A DNA stretch of 64,000 bases, from the NCBI RefSeq assembly GCF_900102345.1, contig NZ_FNKB01000001.1:744001-808000 (forward strand). The letters run 5' to 3'. Position numbers and translations under genes: made by a program. Origin of the DNA: Leucobacter chromiiresistens. Lineage in GTDB: Bacteria > Actinomycetota > Actinomycetes > Actinomycetales > Microbacteriaceae. Under the pieces are notes generated by a model. It was not told where the DNA came from and made no database searches. It saw nothing but the letters and a program-made list of their open reading frames with translations. Of the stretch, positions 37,138 to 51,318 are shown in pieces; positions within the stretch are counted from its first letter, which is position 1, and every line of letters starts with the position of its first letter.

Positions 37138-37929
37138 ATGCTCACCATCGACCGCATCGAGAAGACCTTCTTCCCCGGCACCGTCAACGAGCGCCGCGCC
37201 CTGGGCGGCCTCAGCCTGCGCCTCGACGAGGGAGACTTCGTCACCGTGATCGGCTCCAACGGCGCCGGCAAGTCGACGCTCCTGAACGCCATCTCCGGCC
37301 GCTACACCGTCGACTCCGGCAGCATCGAGATCGACGGCCAGCGCGTCAACCGGCTCCGCGAGTTCCAGCGCGCGAAGTACATCGGGCGCGTGTTCCAGGA
37401 TCCGATGGCGGGCACCGCGCCCGACCTCACCATCGAGCAGAACCTCGCGCTCGCCGAGCGCCGCGGGAGGAGCCGCGGCCTCGGGCTCGCGCTGAGCCGC
37501 ACGCTGCGCGATCGCTTCCGCGAGGAGCTCACGTCGCTCGAGCTGGGCCTCGAGCACCGCCTCACCGCGAAGGTCGGGCTGCTCTCCGGCGGGCAGCGCC
37601 AGGCCCTGTCGCTCCTCATGGCCGGGTTCACGCGGCCCCGCATCCTGCTGCTCGACGAGCACACGGCGGCGCTCGATCCGCAGCGCGCCGCCCTCGTCAC
37701 CGAGCTCACCGACCGCATCGTCGCTCAGGGGTCGCTCACCACGCTGATGGTCACGCATAACATGGAGCAGGCGCTGCGACTCGGCAACCGACTCATCATG
37801 ATGCACGAGGGCAACATCGTGTTCGAGGCGTCGGCGGCGGAGAAGCGGCAGCTCACCGTGCCGCGGCTCCTCGAGGAGTTCGCGAAGATCAAGGGCGCCC
37901 AGCTCGACGACCGGGCGCTCCTCGCCTGA
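37138..37929 (+). CDS. ABC transporter ATP-binding protein (TrpZ-like)
   Basis: 263-aa ATPase: Walker A GSNGAGKS, Q-loop RVFQDPMAG, signature LSGGQRQA, Walker B LLLDEHTAALD and switch MVTHNMEQ. The DEH in place of DEP in Walker B and the HNME switch are typical of COG1101 ATPases. It completes the three-gene importer with the SBP and permease. Confidence 0.92.
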   Translation: MLTIDRIEKTFFPGTVNERRALGGLSLRLDEGDFVTVIGSNGAGKSTLLNAISGRYTVDSGSIEIDGQRVNRLREFQRAKYIGRVFQDPMAGTAPDLTIEQNLALAERRGRSRGLGLALSRTLRDRFREELTSLELGLEHRLTAKVGLLSGGQRQALSLLMAGFTRPRILLLDEHTAALDPQRAALVTELTDRIVAQGSLTTLMVTHNMEQALRLGNRLIMMHEGNIVFEASAAEKRQLTVPRLLEEFAKIKGAQLDDRALLA

Positions 37930-37977
37930 CCCCGCCGCCGTTCGGCGCGCGCTCCCGGCATTCGCGCGAGACCCTCA

Positions 37978-37983
37978 TACAGT
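37978..37983 (+). promoter_or_regulatory. -10 element for a leaderless transcript
   Basis: TACAGT ends six bases before the ATG of the PutA-like gene, the spacing expected when transcription starts at the A of the start codon. No clear -35 is seen. Confidence 0.45.
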
Positions 37984-37989
37984 GGGGTC

Positions 37990-40900
37990 ATGGCAGCTGA
38001 ACCCATCGCCCCGGCGTCGGTGTGGGACGCCGTTTCGGATCGCTCCGAAGCGCTCGTGCACGCGTGGATCGCGGCGCTGCGCGATCGCGCGCCCGACGAT
38101 GCGCTGGAGGCCCGCGGTTCGGCGCATCTGCTCGAAGGGCTGCGCGGCGACCCCGACAGCTTCGAGTTCACGCGACGGCTGCTCGAACTCGTTGCGGGAA
38201 CGGAGGATGCCTTCGCCTCGGCGCTCGGCCTGCACGCCGTCTCGCAGGAGGTGCCCGACTCCCTCCCGGCGCGAGATCGTTTCGCGGTGCGCGCCGGCGG
38301 AGCGACGTCGCTCGGCCTCCCGTGGGCGGTGATGCCGGTCGCCCGCAAATGGCTTCGGGATCGCGTGTCGGGGCTCGTGCTCGCCGTTCGACTGCCGGGC
38401 GGCGCGAGCGGTGCGGGCGGCGCTGGCGGTGCGGGTGGCGCGGGCGGTGCGGCGCCCTCGGCGCGGTTCGGCTCCTCCGTCGGTTCGGCGCTCGTGGAGG
38501 CGAACCGTCGCTGCACGGACGCGGGCATCACCCCCGTGACGCGGCCGCTCGGCACGGGAGTGCACGGCCCCGCCGGGGCGGCGCGCGAGGTGGAGCGGCT
38601 CGTCGCGCTCGCCGCGCACCCCGCCGTCGCGCACCTGGTGGTCGACCCGCAGCGCATCGCCCCCGGCGGCTCGGACTGGTCGTTCGACGACGACGTCGAG
38701 CGCGCGGCGGCCGCACTCGAACCCGTGCTGCGCGCCTCGGTGGAGCACGGCACCACGATCCATCTCGCGGCCGGCAGCGTGCGGTGGGCGCGCATGCTGC
38801 CCGACATCGCGGTGCGGGCGCTCGTCGACCCCGCACTCGACCGGGCGCGCATCGGCGTGCAGCTGCTCGCCGAGCTGCCCGAGTCGCGCGAGTACTACGG
38901 CCGGCTGAGCCGGTGGGCGCAGCGCCGGGTCGCCGAGGGCGGGGCGCCGGCGGAGGTCGTCATCGGAGTCGGGGGCGTCGCGGGGGCCGAGCGGATCGCC
39001 TCCATCGAGACCGGCCTCCCGGTGCCGGTGCTGGAGGATCGCGCAGACGTGCTCGCCCAGTTCCTCCGGCTCTTGGAGCTCGCCCTGCACCCGGGTCGTG
39101 CCGCGGTGCTGCGGCCGGTGCTCGCCACGGAGGACGTGTTCGTGCTGGCCTCGGCGATCGCGCTCGCGGAGGAGCTCGGCTCGCTCGAGCTGAGCGCCGT
39201 GCAGCTGCGCAGCGGCGTCGCCCCCGGCCTCGCGACGGTGCTGCGCGGCGCCCTGTCGCACGTGCGCGTCTCCGTGCCCGTCGTCTCCCCCAAGGAGTTC
39301 GGGGGCGCCGTCGATCTGCTCGTGGGCATTGCCGCCGAGGCGGCCGATCCCGATTCGAGCCTCTCCCGGCTCGAAGCGCTCATTCCGCAGCTCGGCGACT
39401 CCGACGGCGCAGACGCGGAGCCGGGCGCAGACGCGGAGCCGGGTGCGGAATCCGCGCTGTCCCGCGCGCTCGCCGAGTTCCAGACGGCGCTCGGCCGGGC
39501 CTCCGAGCCCGCGCCCGGCTCGCATCGCACGCAGGATCGCGCCCGCGAGTGGGATCCCTCGGAGCGCGACAGCGCGCTCTTCTACCGGGCGCCCGACGAG
39601 CCCGCGCGCTTCGAGACCGGCGGGCTCACCGCGGCGGTGCTCGGACTGACGCGCGGGTCGACCGGGGAGTTCACGCTCGAGGCGGTGGCGCCGCCGCGCG
39701 CCATCCCCGCCGTCTCCGAGTCGGGATTCGCGAACGAACCCGGCACCGACGCGACCGTCGCCGGCAACCGCGAGTGGGCGCGCGAGCTGTTCCGGGCCGC
39801 CCGCACCGAGGTCGGCGCCCTCGACACCGCGAACGACACCGTGGCGCTCTCGGCCGCCGATCTGAACCCCGATCATGTCGCCGCCGAAGCCCGGTCGCGC
39901 GCTGAGGCGTGGTCGGCGCAGCCGTTCCGCACGCGCGCCTCGCGCCTCCGCCGATCCGCACTCGCACTGGTCGCCGCTCGCGATCGGCTGATCCAGCTGC
40001 TCGCCACCGAGACGGGCGCTCCGGTCGCGGAGCTCGACGCGGAGGTCGACGATCTCGTCGATGCGGCCCGCTACAGCGGCCAGCTCGCCGAGGCCCTCGG
40101 CGCCGTGCGCGGGGCGACCTTCGTGCCCGACCCGCTCGTGCTCGTCGCCGCCGACGCGCCGACGCCGCTCTCGGCGCAGGCGGAGGCCGTCTTCGCGGCG
40201 CTCGCCGCGGGGAGCGGGGTGCTCTGGATCGTGCCGCATCGTCTGCGCGCATCGGCCGCCGCCGTGCTGGAGGAGTGCGAGGTCGGCGGGCTCACTCCCG
40301 GGGTGGTGCGGCTCGAGGCGGCCGTCGTCGGGCAGACCGTCGCCGAGCTGGCCGCGCACCGGGGCGTGGATCGCGCCTGCGTCATCGGCTCGCGCGCCGA
40401 GGCGCTCGAGCTGTCGCGCCGACGCCCCGATCTCCGGGTGGAGGGGCGGTTCCGCGCGCGGGGGTTCGTGCTGGTCACCCCTTCCGCCGATCTCGATCTG
40501 GCGATCGCCGACGTGGTCGCCTCGGCGTTCTCGGGCGCGGCGGGCGGTCTGCGCGCGGCCCGGGGCGTGATCCTGCTCGGGAGCGTGGCCCGTTCGCGGC
40601 GGTTCCGGGAGGGCCTCGCCGATGCGGTGCGCGCGCTCCGCGCCGGCGACAGCGGGCGCGACGTCGACTCGGATGTGCTCGGCCTCCAGGTCGGCCCGCT
40701 CCACGCGGCGCCGAACGCCGCAGAGCGGCGCGCCCTCGCCGAGCTCGCCCGGGGCGAGGAGTGGATCGTGACGCCCGCTCCGCTCGACCCGGAGGAGCGG
40801 GTCTGGTCGCCCGGGGTGCGAGCCGGCGTGGCGGCGGGGGCCGCCTTCTGGGACGATGCGCGAACGGTCCCGGTCGTCGGGATCACGACGGCGCACTCGC

Positions 40901-41808
40901 TGGGCGAGGCGCTGGCGCTGCAGAACAGCCCGGGCAGCGGCGGAGTCGCCGCGATCCACTCGAACGACGCCGACGAGATCGCCGCCTGGCTCGACGGCGT
41001 CGAGGCTGCGGCGGTGTCGGTCAACCGCGCGACGACGCGGGCGCGGGTGGAGCGCCAGCCGGGAGGCGGGTGGAACGATGCGGGCATGGGGCTCTCGGGC
41101 CTCGCCGGCGGACCGAACCGGTTGATCGCACTCGGCTCGTGGCGGCTCCGGGAGGGGAGCCGCAGCGAGACGCTGCACCTGCGCGGGCTCGAGCCGGAGG
41201 TGCGCCTGCTCATCGAGGCGCTCCAGCCGGTGCTGCCGTACCAGGCCTTCGACGAGCTGCGCCGTGCCGCGCTCGCCGACGCCCTCACCTGGCGCACGTC
41301 GTTCGGGGTCGACCGCGATGCGATCGGGCTGGGCATCGAGCGCAACGTCATGAGGCACCGCCCCGTCGCCACTCACGTGCGGCTCGCGGAGGGCGGTGCG
41401 ATCGTGTCGCTCGCGCGGGTGGTCGCGGCGGCGCTCCTCGCGCGTGCGCCGATATCGATCTCGACGGGCGAGGTGCTGCCCGTCGAGCTCGCCGACTTCC
41501 TGGAGCGCTACGACATTGAAGTGTCGCTCGAACGCGACGACGACTGGCTCGAGCGGTTGGCGGTCGCCGGGCCGGTCGCGGCGGACGGCACGCGAGCGCT
41601 GCGTGTGCGTCTCATCGACGGGGATCGCGTGCGCGCCGCGGAGTGGCTCGGCCAGCAGGATCGCGTGGCCATCTGGGCGGAGCCGGTGACGATGGCCGGC
41701 CCCGTCGAGCTGCTCTCCCTGGTGCGGGAGCAGGCGGTCTCCGCGCGGGCGCACCGGCACGGACTGGCGGTGACGGTGCCAGGGCTCGATGACGCAATCG
41801 AGCCCTGA
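37990..41808 (+). CDS. PutA-family protein with degenerate active site (predicted pseudoenzyme)
   Basis: 1272-aa protein with the layout of bifunctional proline dehydrogenase/P5C dehydrogenase. The PRODH-like barrel is at about residues 120-475, the aldehyde dehydrogenase-like part at about 600-1060, then a C-terminal extension. Lineage marks remain: VTPSADLDLA, HSNDADEIAAWLDGVEAAAVSVNR, RQPGGGWND and the GLAGGPNRLIALGSW segment. The FSAAGQRCSA catalytic-cysteine motif has become FSGAAGGLRA (leucine at 854), and the glutamate of the ETGGKN motif is gone. The frame is intact, so selection for another role is likely. It holds Gly/Ala and GADAEP low-complexity inserts. Confidence 0.85.
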   Translation: MAAEPIAPASVWDAVSDRSEALVHAWIAALRDRAPDDALEARGSAHLLEGLRGDPDSFEFTRRLLELVAGTEDAFASALGLHAVSQEVPDSLPARDRFAVRAGGATSLGLPWAVMPVARKWLRDRVSGLVLAVRLPGGASGAGGAGGAGGAGGAAPSARFGSSVGSALVEANRRCTDAGITPVTRPLGTGVHGPAGAAREVERLVALAAHPAVAHLVVDPQRIAPGGSDWSFDDDVERAAAALEPVLRASVEHGTTIHLAAGSVRWARMLPDIAVRALVDPALDRARIGVQLLAELPESREYYGRLSRWAQRRVAEGGAPAEVVIGVGGVAGAERIASIETGLPVPVLEDRADVLAQFLRLLELALHPGRAAVLRPVLATEDVFVLASAIALAEELGSLELSAVQLRSGVAPGLATVLRGALSHVRVSVPVVSPKEFGGAVDLLVGIAAEAADPDSSLSRLEALIPQLGDSDGADAEPGADAEPGAESALSRALAEFQTALGRASEPAPGSHRTQDRAREWDPSERDSALFYRAPDEPARFETGGLTAAVLGLTRGSTGEFTLEAVAPPRAIPAVSESGFANEPGTDATVAGNREWARELFRAARTEVGALDTANDTVALSAADLNPDHVAAEARSRAEAWSAQPFRTRASRLRRSALALVAARDRLIQLLATETGAPVAELDAEVDDLVDAARYSGQLAEALGAVRGATFVPDPLVLVAADAPTPLSAQAEAVFAALAAGSGVLWIVPHRLRASAAAVLEECEVGGLTPGVVRLEAAVVGQTVAELAAHRGVDRACVIGSRAEALELSRRRPDLRVEGRFRARGFVLVTPSADLDLAIADVVASAFSGAAGGLRAARGVILLGSVARSRRFREGLADAVRALRAGDSGRDVDSDVLGLQVGPLHAAPNAAERRALAELARGEEWIVTPAPLDPEERVWSPGVRAGVAAGAAFWDDARTVPVVGITTAHSLGEALALQNSPGSGGVAAIHSNDADEIAAWLDGVEAAAVSVNRATTRARVERQPGGGWNDAGMGLSGLAGGPNRLIALGSWRLREGSRSETLHLRGLEPEVRLLIEALQPVLPYQAFDELRRAALADALTWRTSFGVDRDAIGLGIERNVMRHRPVATHVRLAEGGAIVSLARVVAAALLARAPISISTGEVLPVELADFLERYDIEVSLERDDDWLERLAVAGPVAADGTRALRVRLIDGDRVRAAEWLGQQDRVAIWAEPVTMAGPVELLSLVREQAVSARAHRHGLAVTVPGLDDAIEP

Positions 41809-41812
41809 GGGG

Positions 41813-42274
41813 TCAGCCCAGCCGCATGGGGGTGTGCGGGATGCCGTCCTCGAGGTACTCGTCGCCGGCGCTCGCGAAGCCGAAACGGGCGTACCAGCCG
41901 ACAAGGTGCGACTGTGCGTGGAGCTCGATCGGGCGGCCGCCGCACTGTCGGATGGCGGCCTCCAGCAGGGCGGCGGCGACTCCGCGCCCGCGCCACGCAG
42001 GGGCGGTGACGACTCGCCCGATGCTGCGCGCACCGTCGGGGGCCGCGCCCTCGTCGAGGATGCGCACGGTCGCCGCGATCTCGCCGTCGGCGTCCTCCGC
42101 CCACAGCTGCACCGAGCCCTCCTCCAGGTCGCGCCCGTCAAGGTCTAGGTAGACGCAGTTCTGCTCGACCACGAAGACGGTCTGTCGCAGCGCGGCGAGG
42201 CGGTAGAAGGCGGCGGGGGGCATCTCCGAGACGTGCGCGGAGCGGAGCACCAGTGGTTCGGGGAGGTCGGTCAT
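41813..42274 (-). CDS. GNAT family N-acetyltransferase (ElaA-like)
   Basis: 153-aa acetyltransferase of the ElaA branch. The N-terminus has FYRLAALRQTVFVVEQNCVYLDLDGRD, the ElaA hallmark. The acetyl-CoA loop is PAWRGRGVAAALLEAA (RGxGxA type), followed by LHAQSHLVGWYARFGF. The substrate is unknown. It converges on the PutA-like gene with four bases between stops. Confidence 0.9.
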   Translation of the reverse strand: MTDLPEPLVLRSAHVSEMPPAAFYRLAALRQTVFVVEQNCVYLDLDGRDLEEGSVQLWAEDADGEIAATVRILDEGAAPDGARSIGRVVTAPAWRGRGVAAALLEAAIRQCGGRPIELHAQSHLVGWYARFGFASAGDEYLEDGIPHTPMRLG

Positions 42275-42389
42275 GCTCCGATCCTGTCACGAAGCGCGCT
42301 TCCGTCGTGTGCGGGATCGGGCCCGCCCGATTTCCGTTCGAGCAGTGGAGCCGCTAGGGTGGGTTCCTGGTCGCCCTCGTGCGACCGAC

Positions 42390-42474
42390 GGCGGGTTACC
42401 CGAGCGGCCAAAGGGGGCTGACTGTAAATCAGCTGGCACTGCCTACGGGGGTTCGAATCCCTCACCCGCCACCA
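42390..42474 (+). tRNA. tRNA-Tyr (GTA anticodon)
   Basis: 85 bases, class II. Acceptor arms GGCGGGT and ACCCGCC, anticodon loop CTGTAAA with GTA at 42424-42426, long variable arm, T-loop GTTCGAATC and encoded CCA end. Confidence 0.95.
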
Positions 42475-42477
42475 CTG

Positions 42478-42521
42478 ACAGGCCCCGTCCTCATCGCAAG
42501 CGCGACGAGGACGGGGCCTGT
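42478..42521 (+). terminator. Terminator hairpin after tRNA-Tyr
   Basis: Arms ACAGGCCCCGTCCTC and GAGGACGGGGCCTGT form a 15-bp perfect stem. There is no long T-run. Confidence 0.75.
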
Positions 42522-43173
42522 CGCGTTTCATCGGTGATCTGCGGAGGGCGTGGAGGCGGCCATTCCGACGCCGTGCAGCGCCGCTGCATGGAGGCGCGCT
42601 CGCGCCTTCGATTCCAGCGCTCGGCCTGCGCCACGAGCGGGCGCGGTTCTCGGTGTTCGCGGGCCGATACGGGCGGACACGCCCGGGATGTGGGCCGCAG
42701 TTGCCCGGTGGTGCGGATCGGCGTAATGTATTCCCTTGTCAGCGAAACGGAAAACGGCGCGAAAGCGGCCGAGATTCGGTTCGGACATCGGCTCTCACGA
42801 GATCACCGAGAGCAGGACTTGCGAAAGTCTTGCTCGAGCGTGTAAAGTAAGAGATCCGATCTCACCGCAAGGTGGACACCCGAAGGGTGGTCCAACTGGA
42901 GCGCTTACTGCTCCCGGGGGTTGATGACAGGTTGCTGTTCGGAGCTCTCTTGGTTGGGGGTGACGGGTGGTGTCTGGTCTTTGAGAACTCAATAGTGTGC
43001 ACTTAAATTGTCATATGCCAATTTGATATAAAATCCCCGGCACTCGCACGTTGGTGCGGGTGCGGGAGATTCCTTTTTTGGATAACAAGAATCGTCAGTT
43101 TTGATGGTTCTGTTGCCAGATTGAACTCGCTTCCCGGTGGCTTGTTTTTCCCGAGCGCGGGGGGCAATCGTTT
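42522..43173 (+). promoter_or_regulatory. rRNA operon promoter and leader region
   Basis: Non-coding stretch of about 650 bases. -35-like TTGCGA (42819-42824) and -10 TAAAGT (42843-42848) with an 18-base spacer form a probable rrn promoter. A boxA-like CTTTGAGAACT near 42979-42990 and a hairpin around 43040-43075 are consistent with antitermination and processing. The first 250 bases show nothing I can assign. Confidence 0.65.
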
Positions 43174-48270
<5,097 letters not shown>

Positions 48271-48395
48271 TCTTCCCACCCTTTTGTGGTGGGGCATGAT
48301 GTGTGTTTGTAACGATTGTTTCGCGTCCACTTTGTGGTTCTAGACGTACGGCCACGCAGCCACCCTTGGGGTGGGTGTGGTCATATGTGAATAGA

Positions 48396-48514
48396 GTTAC
48401 GGCGGCTATAGCGTCAGGGAAACGCCCGGTCACATTCCGAACCCGGAAGCTAAGACTGACTGCGCCGATGGTACTGCAAGGGGGACCTTGTGGGAGAGTA
48501 GGACACCGCCGGAC
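48396..48514 (+). rRNA. rrf: 5S ribosomal RNA
   Basis: About 119 bases from GTTACGGCGGCTATAGCG to CACCGCCGGAC, containing CCGAACCCGGAAG and GGGGGACCTTGTGGGAGAGT. Ends approximate. Confidence 0.93.
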
Positions 48515-48523
48515 ACCTTTTCT

Positions 48524-48585
48524 GAGGCTCGTGCTGGGGTGGTCACCATGATGGTGATCGCTCGGGCACGGGCCTCAATTTTTTT
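48524..48585 (+). terminator. Intrinsic terminator of the rRNA operon
   Basis: Arms GAGGCTCGTGC and GCACGGGCCTC (one G-U), an inner stem around CCATGATGG, followed by a run of seven T. It is the clearest classical terminator in the window. Confidence 0.9.
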
Positions 48586-48663
48586 GTGCGTGCGGGTATC
48601 CCCGCACTTGTTGTGACTGATCGTCGGTGGACTCATCGTCCGCATTCGGGGCAGGGTGGTCGA

Positions 48664-48936
48664 GTGGAGATTCCAGCGCATCGCAAAGCTTTCGGTACCC
48701 GTCTTCGCGAGTTGCGCGTCGCTCGCGGGTGGAGCTCGCAAGAGGCCTTCGCGTTGCATGCCGGTCTGGATCGCACGTATGTGAGCGGGATCGAGAGCGG
48801 CCGCCGCAATCCCACTCTGGACGTGCTCGCGCGGATCGCGGGCGCGCTCGAGGTGCCGTTATCGGATCTGTTCTCGCTGGTCACGCTCGAGATGGGTGCC
48901 CAGGCGTTATCGAGCTCCGATCGGCGCCGCGGGTAG
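48664..48936 (+). CDS. XRE family helix-turn-helix regulator
   Basis: 90-aa single-domain Cro/CI-type DNA-binding protein: GTRLRELRVARGWSSQEAFA, then GLDRTYVSGIESGRRNPTLD and LARIAGALEVPLSDLF, which covers the five-helix fold. The start is GTG 48664, placed by the domain beginning; the upstream in-frame part overlaps the rRNA terminator. It stands alone behind the rRNA operon. Target unknown. Confidence 0.85.
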   Translation: MEIPAHRKAFGTRLRELRVARGWSSQEAFALHAGLDRTYVSGIESGRRNPTLDVLARIAGALEVPLSDLFSLVTLEMGAQALSSSDRRRG

Positions 48937-48946
48937 CACCCGCTTC

Positions 48947-49324
48947 TCACCACGCGCCCTCGAACACGCGCCCCTGCGGGATGGCCCGCACGAGGCGGGC
49001 GTAGGATGCCCGGAACGCGAGCGACTGGGCGGGGCCGAGATCGAGCTCGATCAGTGACGGGTGCGGAGCTCGTGTGCCGGGCATTCTTGTGAGGTGCTGC
49101 GCTTTGTCGTTCTCGGGCGCCCAGATCGTGACGTGGGCGCGCGCACGGGTTCCCGGGATCGCGAGCTCGGCGAACTCCCGCCCCGCAGCGAAGATGACGG
49201 GGTGTGTGAGCCACGCCCAGAGCTCGGGGTCGTCGCCGTAGACCACGGTCGACCCGGCGGGGTCGATCTCGTCGAACAGGGCGATCACGAACGGGTGGTG
49301 TGGGGGGACGATGCTGCGTGCCAT
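48947..49324 (-). CDS. Hypothetical protein
   Basis: 125-aa soluble protein (MARSIVPPHHPFVIALFDEI at the start; VTIWAPENDKAQHLTR and IELDLGPAQSLAFRASYARLVRA later). A mixed alpha/beta pattern with one Trp-rich segment (DPELWAWLTHP). No family recognised. Codon composition is normal for the genome. It is convergent with the XRE gene, ten bases apart. Confidence 0.65.
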   Translation of the reverse strand: MARSIVPPHHPFVIALFDEIDPAGSTVVYGDDPELWAWLTHPVIFAAGREFAELAIPGTRARAHVTIWAPENDKAQHLTRMPGTRAPHPSLIELDLGPAQSLAFRASYARLVRAIPQGRVFEGAW

Positions 49325-49452
49325 GCACTACTCCTGTTCCTCTCCGCGTCGCGTTGCCCCCGCAATTCCCGTCGACCGACCGACAGGCATGTGACGCATG
49401 GTCTACAGCAACCATTCTGCCGCACGCCACCGACACCCGCAGAACAGACCGC

Positions 49453-50295
49453 TCAGCTGCACGTCTCGAAGCGATGCGCGGGATCCCCCGGAAGGGCGAG
49501 TTGTCGATCGCGGAGCACCACCGACGCGGGTGTCGCGCCGTCGGCGCACATCTCCGCGAACGTCCGGGGCAGCGCATCGTCGTACTCGACATCGATCACG
49601 TGCTCCCCGTACACGTCGGTGTAGGCGCCGCATTCAGCATAGGCGGCGCACTCCTCGGCGATCGCGAAGTCGAACCCCGCAGTGGATCGCAGCAACTCGG
49701 CGTCTTCAGCGGAGTTCTTCTGCGCCGCTGCGAGGCCCGCCTCGTGCGCGATCTCGACGTACGCGGTCGCGAGCGCGATGTTGTCCTCGCGCGCGAGCGC
49801 TCCCTCGCTGCGCGTGTAGGTGTCGAGGTTGTCGAACTCCACGGCGTCGAAGCCCGACGCGGAGCACCCCCTGATCCAGGGGCCGACGATCTCGAGGATG
49901 CGCCCCCGCGCTTCCGTCGTCGACGTGTCGAGAATGATCTCATCGGGCCATTCGGGGTCGATCACCGGAGCACCGCCGCGCTGCAGCAGGGTTGCGTCGG
50001 GCCAGAGCGCGCGCTCGCCGGGCTGGGTCTGGAAGCCGTTCACGTAGCAGATCGAGTACCGGTCGGGGTCGGGGTCCGCCGTACGGTCGCGCGCCACGAT
50101 GTCGACGGCCTCGGCGGGCGCGTACGCTCCGCCCAGTTGATAGTCGGGGGTTCCGCTCGCCGGCGGCAGCTCGATCCGGCCCGCGTCCGCTGCGGTCTGC
50201 GGCGCCGGCGCCGCGCACCCCGCGCACAGCACGAGCGCACCCGCCAGCAGCGCTCCGCCGCTCAGCACCCGGCGCGCACCGCTGTTCCACCTCAT
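49453..50295 (-). CDS. GH114-type lipoprotein (endo-alpha-1,4-polygalactosaminidase-like)
   Basis: 280-aa exported protein. The signal peptide has a lipobox-like LVLCAGC near residue 26. The mature domain is a glycoside-hydrolase TIM barrel of the GH114 type: SICYVNGFQTQPGERALWP, VIDPEWPDEIILDTS, GFDAVEFDNLDTYTRSEGAL and QKNSAEDAELLRS, with acidic residues in DAVEFDNLD as the expected active site. It probably acts on galactosaminogalactan-like polymers, or has a lectin-like role. Monocistronic. Confidence 0.82.
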   Translation of the reverse strand: MRWNSGARRVLSGGALLAGALVLCAGCAAPAPQTAADAGRIELPPASGTPDYQLGGAYAPAEAVDIVARDRTADPDPDRYSICYVNGFQTQPGERALWPDATLLQRGGAPVIDPEWPDEIILDTSTTEARGRILEIVGPWIRGCSASGFDAVEFDNLDTYTRSEGALAREDNIALATAYVEIAHEAGLAAAQKNSAEDAELLRSTAGFDFAIAEECAAYAECGAYTDVYGEHVIDVEYDDALPRTFAEMCADGATPASVVLRDRQLALPGDPAHRFETCS

Positions 50296-50352
50296 GAAGA
50301 CGCCCCCTCTGCCCCGCGCTTCGATGCTATCGCTGACGCTAGACTCGCAGCC

Positions 50353-51318
50353 ATGAGCGACCTCCTCGTGTCCCTGCCCTCCGACCCGGGCCTCCGTGAC
50401 GCCGTCGGCGATGTCGACGGCGTCGAGTTCGTCGAGTGGGATCTCGATGCGCCGGCGCCGCGTGAGCAGCTCGACATCGTCGTGCCTCCCTACTGGGGCG
50501 GGGCCCGCCCCCTGGCACAGCTCGCAGGGGTGGAGGCGCGTCTGGTGCAGTGGCAGTCGATCGGGTACAACGGAGTGTCGAAGCACCTGCCGGAGGGGCT
50601 CCCGCTGGCGAACGCCGCAACCGTCCACGAGGGCTCCACGGCCGAGCTCGCGATGGCGCTCGCACTGGCCGCGCAGCGCGGCATTCCGCAGTTCGTGCGC
50701 GACGGCGAGGAGGAGCGGTGGCAGCTGCGCTCGCTCCCGAGTCTCGCGGATCGACGCGTGCTGCTCATCGGCTACGGCGGAGTGTCGCAGGCGATCGAGG
50801 CTCGGCTCGCCGGGTTCGAGGTCGAGATCACGCGGTTGGCGCGCACTGCGCGACGCGAGGAGAACCTCGCCGGGGAATCGGTCGAGGTGCGCGGGTTCGA
50901 GTCGCTGCACGAGAGCCTTGCGGAAGCCGAGATCGTGATGCTCGCGGTGCCGCTCACCGACGGCACGCGGGGACTGATCGACGCCGCCGCCCTCGCGGCG
51001 ATGCCGGACGGCGCGCTGCTGGTGAACGTCGCCCGCGGCCCCGTCGTCGACACCGCGGCGCTCGTGGCGGAGCTGCAGTCGGGGCGGCTGCGCGCCGCGC
51101 TCGACGTCACGGACCCCGAGCCGCTGCCGGCCGGGCACCCCCTGTGGACGGCGCCGAACGTGCTGATCACCCCGCACGTCGGCGGCGACTCCAGCGCGAT
51201 GCTGCCCCGCATGTCCGCCCTCATCCGTCGCCAGATCGCCCACCTGCAGCGCGGTGAGACGCCCGAGAACATCGTGCTCGGGTCGTGGGAGCGACGATCC
51301 GGATCGCCGACGCCCTAG
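50353..51318 (+). CDS. D-isomer-specific 2-hydroxyacid dehydrogenase
   Basis: 321-aa NAD(P)-dependent dehydrogenase. The nucleotide-binding loop reads LLIGYGGVSQAIE (the third glycine of GxGxxG is serine). Catalytic residues are recognisable: Arg in NVARGPVVD, Glu in VTDPEPLPAGHPLW and His in LITPHVGG. The C-terminal part carries the dimerisation helices. The substrate is unknown. Its TAG stop shares CTAG with the stop of the convergent LysR gene. Confidence 0.9.
   Translation: MSDLLVSLPSDPGLRDAVGDVDGVEFVEWDLDAPAPREQLDIVVPPYWGGARPLAQLAGVEARLVQWQSIGYNGVSKHLPEGLPLANAATVHEGSTAELAMALALAAQRGIPQFVRDGEEERWQLRSLPSLADRRVLLIGYGGVSQAIEARLAGFEVEITRLARTARREENLAGESVEVRGFESLHESLAEAEIVMLAVPLTDGTRGLIDAAALAAMPDGALLVNVARGPVVDTAALVAELQSGRLRAALDVTDPEPLPAGHPLWTAPNVLITPHVGGDSSAMLPRMSALIRRQIAHLQRGETPENIVLGSWERRSGSPTP

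Noticed and set aside
37975-42141. 1388-codon open frame on the minus strand opposite the PutA-like gene
   Set aside because: Same antisense-shadow pattern; the plus strand has clear PutA homology and a start context.
42528-42788. 86-codon frame upstream of the rRNA promoter
   Set aside because: No ribosome-binding site or recognisable pattern; lies in the rRNA control region.
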